The notes: generated by a model not told the origin, from the sequence alone. A stretch of DNA of 64,000 nt from Devosia lacusdianchii (GCF_022429625.1 NZ_CP092483.1:1302001-1366000), one strand, 5' to 3'. Shown: positions 54,391 through 62,144, counted from the first letter of the stretch. Made by a program: numbers and translations.

Positions 54391-55320
54391 CTACCGCTCT
54401 GTCTGCAACCGCATCACAATTTCCTGGTCGTAATTCCCAAACCCACGACCGAAAATATTGATACCGCCCGGGTGCTTAGCATCCGGCTTCACCGCGATCC
54501 GCAGCCGGATCGAGTGATGGTTGGCCAGGTCCAGGTCGACCAGCGAGATCGGCGAAATCTTCATGCCGTCGACATAAGTTCCGTCCTTGGTCACCCGCCA
54601 GCTCTTGAGCTTGCCATACTGACTGCCCTTCAGCTTCCACCAGTCCGGCGTATAGACCCCGCGCTTGTCGCCGAAGTCGCCCGGCGACATCCAGGTGCCG
54701 ATCTCGGTGCCATTTACCGAAAGCGTGATATCGCTCGGCCAGTCCGCCGACGTCCCCGGCACTTCCGAGCTCAGCTCCATCGAGAATTCCATGCCCTCGA
54801 TCGGGTTCTGGCTCAGCTTGGCATTGTTGGGGAACTGGTACTCGACATACCCCCGCGTAAACCAGATCAGCCCCGCCTTCATCCGCTCCGGGTCGAGGAA
54901 AGTATCGGGCACATCCAGCAGCCCGATAATCCCTTCCGTCGAACACAGCCCGCACGGCGCCGACACTTCGCAACTGGTATAGAGCCCCAGCGGCATGGCC
55001 ACTTCGATGGTGTTTGACCGCAGCGGCTTGATGTCCTCTTTGAACATCACCATCACTTCGTCGAACATCGAATGGCAGATCTTCTGGTTGCCCTTGCGCG
55101 CCTTCTGCGTCTCGGTCCGAATGAGTCCTGCACTCTCCAGGATTTGTATGTTCGTCGATACCGTCGATTGGGGCAGGTCGAGCTTGTCCGCAATATCATT
55201 GCCATTCATCGCCCCCTCGACATGCAGGAGCTTTAGGATTTTCACCCGGATCGGCGACGCGAGCCCCTTGAGAACCTCCATGCCCTCTTCAGGGTCGATA
55301 ACCAGGAAATTGCGGCTCAT
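54391..55320 (-). CDS. ArsR-type winged-helix regulator with a long C-terminal domain, arabinoside locus
   Basis: 309 residues from the ATG at 55320; the upstream extension of the frame looks non-coding. Residues 10-90 are an ArsR-like winged helix (GLASPIRVKILKLLHVEGAMNGNDIADKLDLPQSTVSTNI). Residues about 110-309 form a beta-rich domain with cysteines near its start (TSCEVSAPCGLC) and aromatic-rich strands (WTPDWW-like segment, then FGRGFGNYDQEIV). This could bind a sugar ligand. ArsR proteins are usually ~100 aa and metal-sensing, so this is an atypical architecture. It probably controls GH51, the ABC operon and itself. Confidence 0.75.
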   Translation of the reverse strand: MSRNFLVIDPEEGMEVLKGLASPIRVKILKLLHVEGAMNGNDIADKLDLPQSTVSTNIQILESAGLIRTETQKARKGNQKICHSMFDEVMVMFKEDIKPLRSNTIEVAMPLGLYTSCEVSAPCGLCSTEGIIGLLDVPDTFLDPERMKAGLIWFTRGYVEYQFPNNAKLSQNPIEGMEFSMELSSEVPGTSADWPSDITLSVNGTEIGTWMSPGDFGDKRGVYTPDWWKLKGSQYGKLKSWRVTKDGTYVDGMKISPISLVDLDLANHHSIRLRIAVKPDAKHPGGINIFGRGFGNYDQEIVMRLQTER

Positions 55321-55359
55321 GGCAGGGCTTTCACGGCAATAAGACAAGACGGTCATGTC

Positions 55360-55376
55360 TATCAGGATTGCTGATA
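55360..55376 (-). promoter_or_regulatory. Palindrome upstream of the arabinoside-locus regulator
   Basis: TATCAG-GATTG-CTGATA, a perfect 6-bp dyad with 5-base spacer, 40-56 bases upstream of the regulator start. It shares its half-sites with the GH51 dyad, so autoregulation is likely. Confidence 0.55.
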
Positions 55377-55675
55377 CAATCAACCACCGGCTCCAGGCGC
55401 GTCTGAGAGCACGTCCGCCCCGCCTCCACGGAGTCATTCCCGCCAAAGCGAAAACCTCCGTTTCCCTTGGCCAGGACCGCCAACACCGTCCCCCGCAGTC
55501 TCGCCGCTCCCACGCCCGGCAGCAAAATTTTGTCCATCCGCGCCATCCAGCGAAAGCCAGAACCTCGCAATTCACGACTGAGCTGATAGACTTTGTTGAT
55601 ATAGGCGAGCCAGCGCCTGCCAGACGAACACCGACCAACCAGCGGCCCTCGGGCCAAAGCAGAGGAGTGGAGACG

Positions 55676-55903
55676 ATGGGGCATTTTTTTGGTGTATTGA
55701 CCCCGAACTTCGGTCGCCGCGACGCCGGCGACGAAGCCCCCGGCAAAGCCGATTTCTTCTCCTTCGGCCGCCTCGATGACGAAGGCGCCAGCCGTGCCGA
55801 ACAGGATGCCCTGTTCCTCACCGGCAAGCGTTTCGAGCCGGCCGACCGCAGCGACAGCGAGCTGCTGCGCTTCGTCCGCCTCACCCTGCCGCGCCATTAT
55901 TGA
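55676..55903 (+). CDS. Small hypothetical protein
   Basis: 75 residues from an ATG with AGGAG/GGAG upstream. It begins MGHFFGVLTPNFGRRDAG and is rich in Asp, Glu and Phe (FFSFGRLDDEG, then ALFLTGKRFEPADRSD). No membrane segment or known motif. It ends 8 bases before the start of the serine hydrolase gene, so the two are probably co-transcribed. Confidence 0.5.
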   Translation: MGHFFGVLTPNFGRRDAGDEAPGKADFFSFGRLDDEGASRAEQDALFLTGKRFEPADRSDSELLRFVRLTLPRHY

Positions 55904-55911
55904 GTCGGGCC

Positions 55912-56460
55912 ATGACGGCCAAGATATTGATTGTCCCGGGCCTGCACGGCTCGGGCGACGGCCACTGGCAAACCTGGTGGCGCCGCGACCACCGCGATGC
56001 GGTTCTGGTAGAGCAGGACGATTGGTCGAACCCGGATTCGGCGCGCTGGCTCCATCGGCTGGAGCGCGCCGTCGCCGCCAATCCCGGCGCCCTGATCGTG
56101 GCGCACAGCCTGGGCAGCGTTCTGGCCGCCCGTCTTGCCGGCAGCCCGGTGGCGCCGCTGGTCGGCGGTGCCTTGCTGGTGGCTCCGGCCGACATCAACC
56201 GCACCGCATCACTCCATCGCCGCACCTACGAGTTCGGCGAGATGCCGCGCGACCCGCTGCCCTTTCCGAGCCTTGTCGTCGCCAGCCGCGACGACGTCTA
56301 CATGTCGTTCCGCACTGCGCTCGATCTGGCCGCGGCCTGGGGTAGTCCCGTGCACGATCTGGGCTATGCCGGTCACATCAACATTGCCAGCGGCTTCGGC
56401 CGCTGGACCGGCGGTTACGCGCTGGCGCGACGGCTGACCGGCCGCCCGGCTGCCGCATAG
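55912..56460 (+). CDS. RBBP9/YdeN-family serine hydrolase
   Basis: 182 residues, a small alpha/beta hydrolase. It begins KILIVPGLHGSGDGHWQTWW, carries the nucleophile in VAHSLGSV (Ser about residue 64), and has the late Asp (SRDDVYMS) and His (GYAGHINIASGFG) of the triad. Family members are cytosolic serine hydrolases with few known substrates. A TTG 12 bases earlier is an alternative start. Confidence 0.87.
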   Translation: MTAKILIVPGLHGSGDGHWQTWWRRDHRDAVLVEQDDWSNPDSARWLHRLERAVAANPGALIVAHSLGSVLAARLAGSPVAPLVGGALLVAPADINRTASLHRRTYEFGEMPRDPLPFPSLVVASRDDVYMSFRTALDLAAAWGSPVHDLGYAGHINIASGFGRWTGGYALARRLTGRPAAA

Positions 56461-56482
56461 AGCGCGAACGGAGAATTTTGCC

Positions 56483-56511
56483 TTGTCTAGCGGCTTTGTA
56501 GAATTTATTTA
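56483..56511 (+). promoter_or_regulatory. Probable promoter of the rrf2-type gene
   Basis: TTGTCT (56483-56488), a 17-base spacer and TATTTA (56506-56511). The stretch is AT-rich against its surroundings. Confidence 0.45.
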
Positions 56512-56535
56512 CACTGGCGACCGTCCGGTCTCCTT

Positions 56536-56568
56536 CCTACCGGAGGTTTCCGTCGGAAGGCCGGTAGG
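56536..56568 (+). promoter_or_regulatory. Nested palindrome/hairpin at the ribosome site of the rrf2-type gene
   Basis: The outer arms are CCTACCGG (56536-56543) and CCGGTAGG (56561-56568). The inner arms are TTCC and GGAA around a GTC loop. The right arm holds the GGTAGG that would serve as the ribosome site, only three bases before the ATG at 56572. A further dyad, GACCG-TC-CGGTC, lies just upstream. It could be an operator or an RNA switch. Confidence 0.5.
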
Positions 56569-56571
56569 TTC

Positions 56572-57024
56572 ATGCTCACCAAAAAAGGCAAATACGGTCT
56601 CAAGGCGCTTGCCGCGCTTGCCGATGTCCCGCCGGGCCAGCTCGCTTTCGTCGGCGAGATCGCCCGCCAGAACAACATTCCCAAGAAGTTCCTCGACGCC
56701 ATTCTCGCCGATTTGCGCAATGCTGGCTTCGTCTATAGCCGCAAGGGCAAGACCGGCGGCTATTGCCTCGCGCGCCCGGCCGACGAGATCAAGATTGGCC
56801 ACGTCGTCCGCGTCCTCGATGGCCCGCTGGCGCCTATCCCGTGCGCCAGCAAGACCCGTTACCAGCCCTGCACCGATTGCGACGAAGCGACATGCGAAGT
56901 TCGCCATTTGATGCTCGACGTCCGCAACGCCATCGCCGAAGTGCTGGACAACACCAGCCTCACCCAGATGCGCGCCATGGGTGGAGCCGAGTCCCTGTCT
57001 CCAGACGAATCGATCAGTGCCTGA
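56572..57024 (+). CDS. Rrf2-family regulator with a four-cysteine region
   Basis: 150 residues. It has the winged helix of Rrf2 proteins (MLTKKGKYGLKALAALA, QNNIPKKFLDAILADLRNAGFVYSRKGKTGGY). The cysteines C91, C100, C103 and C108 (C-x8-C-x2-C-x4-C) sit where IscR/NsrR/RirA proteins ligate an Fe-S cluster, but with different spacing. It may sense iron-sulfur status, redox or sulfur supply. The spacing does not match IscR or NsrR, so it should not be named after either. It is followed closely by an FAD-binding protein gene. Confidence 0.85.
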   Translation: MLTKKGKYGLKALAALADVPPGQLAFVGEIARQNNIPKKFLDAILADLRNAGFVYSRKGKTGGYCLARPADEIKIGHVVRVLDGPLAPIPCASKTRYQPCTDCDEATCEVRHLMLDVRNAIAEVLDNTSLTQMRAMGGAESLSPDESISA

Positions 57025-57040
57025 CGGTCTGGAGGCGGCC

Positions 57041-58399
57041 ATGAGCGCCGCGGGCGGCCGTCCCTCTGTCACCATTATCGGTGGCGGGGCCAGTGGCGTC
57101 TTGCTCGCCGCCCACCTGCTGCGCGATCCCGATACCGATATCCGCGTGACCCTCATCGAGCGGCGCGGCCAGTTCGGGCGGGGGCTCGCCTATTCCGCAA
57201 GCCAGCGCGATCACAAGGTCAACGTGCCGGCGCGCGGCATGAGCGCCTTCGCCGACGATCCCGAACATTTCTGGCGCTGGCTGCAGACCCGCGGCTATCC
57301 CGCCGCCCGTGGCTCGTGGGTCTTCGTGCCCCGCCGCCTCTATGGCGTCTATCTCGAACAGGTCCTGACCCAGGCCGGCCAATCCCGCCTCGGCCGCTTG
57401 GTCGTCCTCTCCGAAGAGGTGGTCTCCGTCCGCGAGGGCAAGGCTGGCGTCGAGACCGTCCTCGCCAATGGCACCAGCATCGTCAGCCACACCGCCGTGC
57501 TCGCCGTCGGCCACGAAACCCAGCCCGCCCGCGGTCGCGGCATCGCCGTCCGCGTCGGTTCCGATCGCGATACCCCGCTCGATCCCCAGGCCGAGGTCAT
57601 GGTGCTTGGCTCCGGCCTCAGCATGGTCGATGCCTGGCTGTCGCTGGCCGAAGCCGACCATCGCGGCCAGATCATTGTCGTCTCGCGCAATGGCCTGCTG
57701 CCCAAGGGCCACCGCGACGTGCCGCCGATCAATATCGACGCGGCCGATGTGCCTTTCGGCACCAACGCGCCCTATTTCCTGCGCTGGTTCCGCGCGCTGG
57801 TCGACGAAACCGAGCGCGCCGGCGGCGACTGGCGCAGCGTCGTCGATGGCCTGCGCCCCTACAATCAGCGCATCTGGCAGAGTTGGTCCGAACACACCCG
57901 CCGCCAGTTCCTGCGCCATCTGCGCCCCTGGTGGAACATCCACCGCCATCGCTTGCCGCCCGAACTGCACGATCGGCTCGCCCGCGCGGTCGATACCGGC
58001 CAGGTCCGCCTCGTCGCCGCCGAGTTCGTCGGCGTCGAGCGCAATGGCGACGGCGTCCGCGCTGGCATCCGTCCGCGCGGCACCACCGAGCGAAAAACCA
58101 TCGATATCGCCCGCGTCTACGATTGCGGCGGCGTCAGCGTAGACGTGCTCGGCAGCTCTAACCCGGTCATCCGCGACCTGGTCGCCAACGGCCAGGCCCG
58201 ACCCGATCCCCTCCATATCGGCCTCGATGTGGACGATCACTGCGCCGTCGTCGCCAGCGACGGCAAAGCGTCGCAGCGCCTGCTCGCCGTCGGACCGCTC
58301 ACGCGCGGCCGCTTCTTCGAAATCGAAGCCGTCCCCGATATCCGCGTCCAATGCGCCACCCTGGCGAGCCGCATCCTGCACCCGACCCCGACCCACTGA
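57041..58399 (+). CDS. FAD/NAD(P)-binding oxidoreductase-like protein (COG4529 type)
   Basis: 452 residues from the ATG at 57041 (ribosome site GGAGG). The N-terminal dinucleotide motif is VTIIGGGASGVLLAAHLL (about 10-27), then LIERRGQFGRGLAYS. A second nucleotide-binding stretch is VMVLGSGLSMVDAWLSL near residue 190. The C-terminal half has the WxIHRHRLPP segment typical of the group. The reaction is unknown. Family members are often annotated only as FAD/NAD(P)-binding protein. It lies 17 bases after the rrf2-type gene, so co-expression is likely. Confidence 0.85.
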   Translation: MSAAGGRPSVTIIGGGASGVLLAAHLLRDPDTDIRVTLIERRGQFGRGLAYSASQRDHKVNVPARGMSAFADDPEHFWRWLQTRGYPAARGSWVFVPRRLYGVYLEQVLTQAGQSRLGRLVVLSEEVVSVREGKAGVETVLANGTSIVSHTAVLAVGHETQPARGRGIAVRVGSDRDTPLDPQAEVMVLGSGLSMVDAWLSLAEADHRGQIIVVSRNGLLPKGHRDVPPINIDAADVPFGTNAPYFLRWFRALVDETERAGGDWRSVVDGLRPYNQRIWQSWSEHTRRQFLRHLRPWWNIHRHRLPPELHDRLARAVDTGQVRLVAAEFVGVERNGDGVRAGIRPRGTTERKTIDIARVYDCGGVSVDVLGSSNPVIRDLVANGQARPDPLHIGLDVDDHCAVVASDGKASQRLLAVGPLTRGRFFEIEAVPDIRVQCATLASRILHPTPTH

Positions 58400-58537
58400 G
58401 CCGCTGCGGCAGCCATCGCCCGCGAGCCCACAACAACACGCTCAGAGGCGCTTGCAATCTCATCCGTCATTGTCTATGCAATGCCCGCGCCGGAAGCGTG
58501 CCCCGCACCTCCGCCGCCAGCCGGTCCATCGGCCTGC

Positions 58538-58611
58538 TGGGGAATAGTTCAATGGTAGAACTGCGGACTCTGACTCCGTCAATCTTGGTTCGAATCCAGG
58601 TTCCCCAGCCA
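58538..58611 (+). tRNA. tRNA-Gln (anticodon CTG)
   Basis: 74 bases. The acceptor stem is TGGGGAA / TTCCCCA, the anticodon stem is GCGGA / TCCGT with loop CTCTGAC (anticodon CTG, reading CAG), and the T arm is CTTGG-TTCGAAT-CCAGG. The discriminator G and an encoded CCA follow. An unpaired T run (ATATTTTTTT) directly after the gene may terminate it. Confidence 0.95.
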
Positions 58612-58747
58612 ATATTTTTTTGCAATAAAATCAACAGCATAGCAAAATCCATTGGCAGAGTTCGTTAGCACCTGTCGCTGGCAGCCCAGCTTGTGGAAAG
58701 TGCTGCTCGCCAGTAGCGCGTGAATCGGTCCGTGGGGGATTGGGATC

Positions 58748-59044
58748 ATGCTCATTCAAATTGGCCTCATGATTGGCCTGATCATCTTCGTCATGTCGTT
58801 CTACTGGACGCGGGTGATCTTTGGTGCCCTGCTAATGCTCGCTTGGGGCCTGTTCGCTGTGGGCGCTCCGCTCTATTTCTTCTTTGACAATCTGCGGACT
58901 GCGAACGTCGCAGCGGCGGTAATCGTGCTTCTCGCGTCTGCGCCGGTGGTGTTTTGCTGGCTCATTGCTGCACGCGCTGCGCGGGACTGGTATCAGCAAC
59001 AGATCAAGTGGGGGAGGTTCAGGCAGCCATGGAACGCCCGCTAG
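58748..59044 (+). CDS. Small membrane protein, unknown function
   Basis: 98 residues with three hydrophobic segments (about 4-20, 23-48 and 52-75), then a basic, aromatic tail (RDWYQQQIKWGRFRQPW). No recognised domain. It is first of a short cluster after tRNA-Gln and overlaps the next gene by 16 bases. Confidence 0.65.
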   Translation: MLIQIGLMIGLIIFVMSFYWTRVIFGALLMLAWGLFAVGAPLYFFFDNLRTANVAAAVIVLLASAPVVFCWLIAARAARDWYQQQIKWGRFRQPWNAR

Positions 59045-59391
59045 TGATCGCTGTCGCGATGGCACTTTTCGCCAGCCCGACCACCGCCCAACAGCCAACT
59101 TATGAGCAGCAAGTTGAACTGCAGGAATTCTCGGAAGCCTATCTGCTATGCGGGCGCTTAAATGGTCGCGAAATAGCGATCAGCGAACCAGACCTAGAGC
59201 GCGAAAATGTCGTGCGCGTTGCGGCCGCAAGGTGTCAAAGTTATCGCGATGCGCTCGACGCCAAGGCAGTAGAGATAGAAGGGTCGGACATGGCGGCAAT
59301 GATGCGCAGTTTTGACACCACTAACTTCAGTGTGTCAGTCGAAAGCGCTGTGGATGGAGCCCGGCGCGAGGCCGGGCTGCCTCTCAAGTAA
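59029..59391 (+). CDS. Secreted small protein, unknown function
   Basis: 120 residues from the ATG at 59029, with a signal peptide (MERPLVIAVAMALFASPTTA|QQ). The mature part has two cysteines (LLCGRLNG and AARCQSY) that could form a disulfide, and is mostly helical and acidic. It overlaps the membrane-protein gene, so the two are likely co-translated. It converges on the FRG gene with 8 bases between. Confidence 0.6.
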   Translation: MERPLVIAVAMALFASPTTAQQPTYEQQVELQEFSEAYLLCGRLNGREIAISEPDLERENVVRVAAARCQSYRDALDAKAVEIEGSDMAAMMRSFDTTNFSVSVESAVDGARREAGLPLK

Positions 59392-59399
59392 CACCTGCC

Positions 59400-60149
59400 T
59401 TAGCTAACCCAACTCGTTCTATCCGCTATGTGCTGCCCTACCCCGTCGAGACCTGGGAATAGGTTTCTCCGGTCAATTCCCATCGCAAAGAGCACCCCGC
59501 GCAACAACGGCTTTACCCTCTCAGCTATGACGATCTTCGCAAAGCCTCGCGTGACCTTCCCTTCATGATCGGTGATCTGCGATCCCATATCGGGACGTTG
59601 GTCAATGGGAACAAACGGCGCCTTCGGGTCGCCGTAGGGGTGCATCGTGAACACCGACTTTTGTGCTGGGATGCGCCGGTCAATAGCAGGCGGGGATATT
59701 TCAAAAGCCTGATACGTCCCTAGGCTCATGATGTCCGGGCTCACGCGCGCGTCCGGCAACAACATAAATAGGGCCGCATCGCAATTCGCCCTTCGGTTCT
59801 CTACAGCGAAGAAAAGTGCGACCAGCGGATCATGGCTCCAATCGAGAAGCGATGTGGGGACTCCAAAGTGTTGAGCCAATACCCGGTCATTCGTCTGATT
59901 TCGATCAATGGAGGGTAGATACGGCATTGCCTCCCTGTAGAAGCGATTGATGCCTTCCATTTCATAGTGGTCATAAGCCTCTTTGGCTGGTCCACCAATG
60001 ATGTTGGGCCGTGTCCGGTAGATGCTTGGGATCAACGGCCATGTCGCATCACCTTGGCCACGAAATACGTGGCGATAGCCGCCGGGTTCACGTTCAATGA
60101 TGGCAAACAGCTCGGCTATAGATGGATTGCTGAGGACGTATGTTCGCAT
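59400..60149 (-). CDS. FRG-domain protein
   Basis: 249 residues. The FRG domain is clear: HVFRGQGDATWPLIPSIYR (about 27-45) and LAQHFGVPTSLLDWSHDPLVALFFAVEN (about 92-119). The rest resembles the C-terminal part of similar proteins (VFTMHPYGDP, SQITDHEGKVTRGFAKIVI). FRG proteins are poorly understood and are often found in mobile or defence-associated regions. Here it stands alone near tRNA-Gln. Its base composition seems somewhat lower in GC than the neighbouring metabolic genes. Confidence 0.82.
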   Translation of the reverse strand: MRTYVLSNPSIAELFAIIEREPGGYRHVFRGQGDATWPLIPSIYRTRPNIIGGPAKEAYDHYEMEGINRFYREAMPYLPSIDRNQTNDRVLAQHFGVPTSLLDWSHDPLVALFFAVENRRANCDAALFMLLPDARVSPDIMSLGTYQAFEISPPAIDRRIPAQKSVFTMHPYGDPKAPFVPIDQRPDMGSQITDHEGKVTRGFAKIVIAERVKPLLRGVLFAMGIDRRNLFPGLDGVGQHIADRTSWVS

Positions 60150-60299
60150 GCTCGATGGCTCTCATAACGCTGTAGCACCTGAAAATCAGGCGCAGTCGCG
60201 GACTGTCAATTTCCCAAGTTGCAGAAATAGTGTGCAGCAGTCGCCTTGAATGGCGATCAAGAAAACCCAATTGCGAACGGAAATGTTTGGAGGGCTGAC

Positions 60300-60539
60300 A
60301 TGGACGACGATCTGATTTCGAGCTTGAAATGCGATGTGGAAATCAACATTTCCGGCTGGGACGATACTGAAATCAACAAACGCACCGCTGCCGTGCTTCG
60401 CAAGGCTGCAGCGATGGTCGAAAGCGGCGATCTAGAAACTGGCTTCATCGACCTGCGAGAAGACACAGGCAGGAAGGTCGGCACCATCTATGTTGATCAT
60501 AGTGAGGGCGGGCCGTTCACAGACGAAACCCCGAACTAG
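60300..60539 (+). CDS. Small hypothetical protein
   Basis: 79 residues from the ATG at 60300, which has a strong ribosome site (GGAGG, 6 bases ahead). An acidic N-terminus (MDDDLISSLKCDVEINISGWDD), a central helix (RTAAVLRKAAAMVESGD) and a short beta-like end (RKVGTIYVDHSEGG). No recognised domain. It is divergent from the FRG gene by 150 bases. Confidence 0.5.
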   Translation: MDDDLISSLKCDVEINISGWDDTEINKRTAAVLRKAAAMVESGDLETGFIDLREDTGRKVGTIYVDHSEGGPFTDETPN

Positions 60540-60553
60540 CCTAGGACATGAAA

Positions 60554-60584
60554 GCGCCGCCAAACCACAAAGGTCGGGCGGCGC
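60554..60584. terminator. Weak hairpin between converging genes
   Basis: A perfect 8-bp stem (GCGCCGCC / GGCGGCGC) with a 15-base loop lies between the 79-aa gene and the amino-acid ABC gene. No T run. Confidence 0.35.
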
Positions 60585-60628
60585 TGGTGCTTGGTCCACG
60601 CGCGACCGTCCCGGACACAAGGCCTGTG

Positions 60629-61396
60629 CTAGCGCATCGCCAAATCCGGATGCTGCGCCGTCAGCGCCGAAATAAACTGCCTCGTTCGTTCATCCTCCGG
60701 CCGACCGAACACCGCCTGCGCCGGCCCGGCTTCGATCACCTCGCCGGCGCCGAGAAACACCACATTGCTGGCGATGGTGGAGGCCAGGCGCAGGTCGTGC
60801 GTGGCCATGAGCATGGTTGTCCCGTCGCGGGCAAGCCGCGCCAGCACATCGACAACTTCGCCCGCGAGTTGCGGATCGAGCGCCGAGGTGGGCTCGTCGC
60901 AGAGCAGCACCTTGGGGGCAGGAGCGAGTGCGCGGGCAATGGCCACGCGTTGCTGCTGCCCGCCGGACAGGCTTGATGGCCAGGCGTCGGCCTTGGCGGT
61001 CATGCCGACCTTGTCGAGCAGCTCGAGTGCCCGGGCTCGTGCCTGCTCCCGCGGCCACTTGAGGACAACCAGCAATCCTTCCATGACGTTTTCCAGCGCC
61101 GTCAGATGCGGGAAAAGCTGGAAATTCTGGAACACCATGCCGGTCTTGCGGCGCAGCGCCAGCATGGCATCGCGGCCGATCTTGGCCCCGGGCGCGAACT
61201 GGATCGCCACATCGTCGATGCGCACCGCGCCCGATTGCGGCATTTCGAGCAGGTTGACGCAGCGGAGCAGGGTGCTCTTGCCGCTGCCGGAAGCGCCGAT
61301 CAGGGCGGTGACGCCGCCCTCGGGCACCGTGATGCTGACGCCCTTGAGCACGTGATTGTCGCCGAAGCTTTTGTGGATGCTGTCGAGCGCGATCAT
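60629..61396 (-). CDS. Polar amino-acid (cystine-type) ABC transporter ATP-binding protein
   Basis: 255 residues. Walker A GASGSGKST (about 33-41), signature LSGGQQQRVAIARAL, Walker B VLLCDEPTSALDPQL, switch MATHDLRLA. The short single-domain form is typical of polar amino-acid importers (GlnQ/TcyC/TcyN class). It is the third gene of the binding protein-permease-ATPase operon, overlapping the permease gene by 4 bases (ATGA). Confidence 0.92.
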   Translation of the reverse strand: MIALDSIHKSFGDNHVLKGVSITVPEGGVTALIGASGSGKSTLLRCVNLLEMPQSGAVRIDDVAIQFAPGAKIGRDAMLALRRKTGMVFQNFQLFPHLTALENVMEGLLVVLKWPREQARARALELLDKVGMTAKADAWPSSLSGGQQQRVAIARALAPAPKVLLCDEPTSALDPQLAGEVVDVLARLARDGTTMLMATHDLRLASTIASNVVFLGAGEVIEAGPAQAVFGRPEDERTRQFISALTAQHPDLAMR

Positions 61397-62088
61397 GAGG
61401 CAGCCTCGATGTAGCCACCATAGCGGGAGAAGCGCTTTTCGACCCGCGCCTGCAGGCCCGATAGCACCGAGCTCACCACCAGGTAGATCAATGCCACCTC
61501 GACATAGAGGATGAGCGGCTCATAGGAGGTCGCCACAATGCGCTGCCCGGCGCGGAACAGTTCGGGCACGGTGATCGCTGCGGCCAGCGAAGTGTCCTTG
61601 ACCAGCGAGATGAACGTATTGGACAGCGGGGGCACGGCGATGCGCGTGGCCTGTGGAAGGATGATGCGGCGCATGGCCTGCGGCCAGGTCATGCCGATGG
61701 AATAGGCCGCCTCCCACTGGCCCTTGGGCACGGCCAGCAGCACGGCGCGAACGATCTCCGACGTGTAGGCGCCCACGTTGAGCGTGAAGCCGATCAGCGC
61801 GGCCGGGAAGGCATCGAGCACGATGCCGACGCTGGGCAGGCCGTAAAAGATCAGGAAGAGCTGCACCAGCAGCGGCGTGCCACGGATGATCCACACATAA
61901 AAGCGGACGAATGCCGCCAGTGGCCAGGGCGCAAACAGCCGGGCAATGGCGGCCAGGAAGCCGACGCCAAGACCCAGCGCGAAGGACAGTAGCGTCAGCG
62001 GCACCGTGAACAGCAGGCAGGCCCACAGCAGCGAGGGCAGCGACTCGATCATCAGGGAGAGCCATTGCGGCATCACTGTTTCCGTCAT
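61393..62088 (-). CDS. Polar amino-acid (cystine-type) ABC transporter permease
   Basis: 231 residues, about five membrane helices. It has the HisM/GlnP-type signature WIIRGTPLLVQLFLIFYGLP and the loop EAAYSIGMTWPQAMRRIILPQATRIAVPPLSNTFISLVKDTSL. It forms a homodimeric channel. The overall sequence resembles TcyL/YecS cystine permeases. It is separated from the binding-protein gene by a terminator-like hairpin. Confidence 0.92.
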   Translation of the reverse strand: MTETVMPQWLSLMIESLPSLLWACLLFTVPLTLLSFALGLGVGFLAAIARLFAPWPLAAFVRFYVWIIRGTPLLVQLFLIFYGLPSVGIVLDAFPAALIGFTLNVGAYTSEIVRAVLLAVPKGQWEAAYSIGMTWPQAMRRIILPQATRIAVPPLSNTFISLVKDTSLAAAITVPELFRAGQRIVATSYEPLILYVEVALIYLVVSSVLSGLQARVEKRFSRYGGYIEAAS

Positions 62089-62095
62089 GAGAAAA

Positions 62096-62119
62096 GGATC
62101 GGCCGATCATGGCCGATCC
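62096..62119 (-). terminator. Terminator-like hairpin between binding-protein and permease genes
   Basis: A perfect 9-bp stem (GGATCGGCC / GGCCGATCC, 6-base loop). On the minus strand it is followed by TTTTC just ahead of the permease start at 62088. It should lower read-through, so that the binding protein is made in excess. Confidence 0.7.
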
Positions 62120-62144
62120 TTCGGGATAATACGCTGTTCGAGTG

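Noticed and set aside
55331..55670. Upstream extensions of the open frames on both strands between the ArsR-type regulator and the 75-aa gene
   Set aside because: They lack ribosome sites and sensible composition. The regulator and the small gene have better starts at 55320 and 55676.
58538..60628. Integrated element with direct repeats of the tRNA-Gln 3' end
   Set aside because: No second copy of the tRNA end (TTCCCCAGCCA) and no integrase gene was found downstream in the window.
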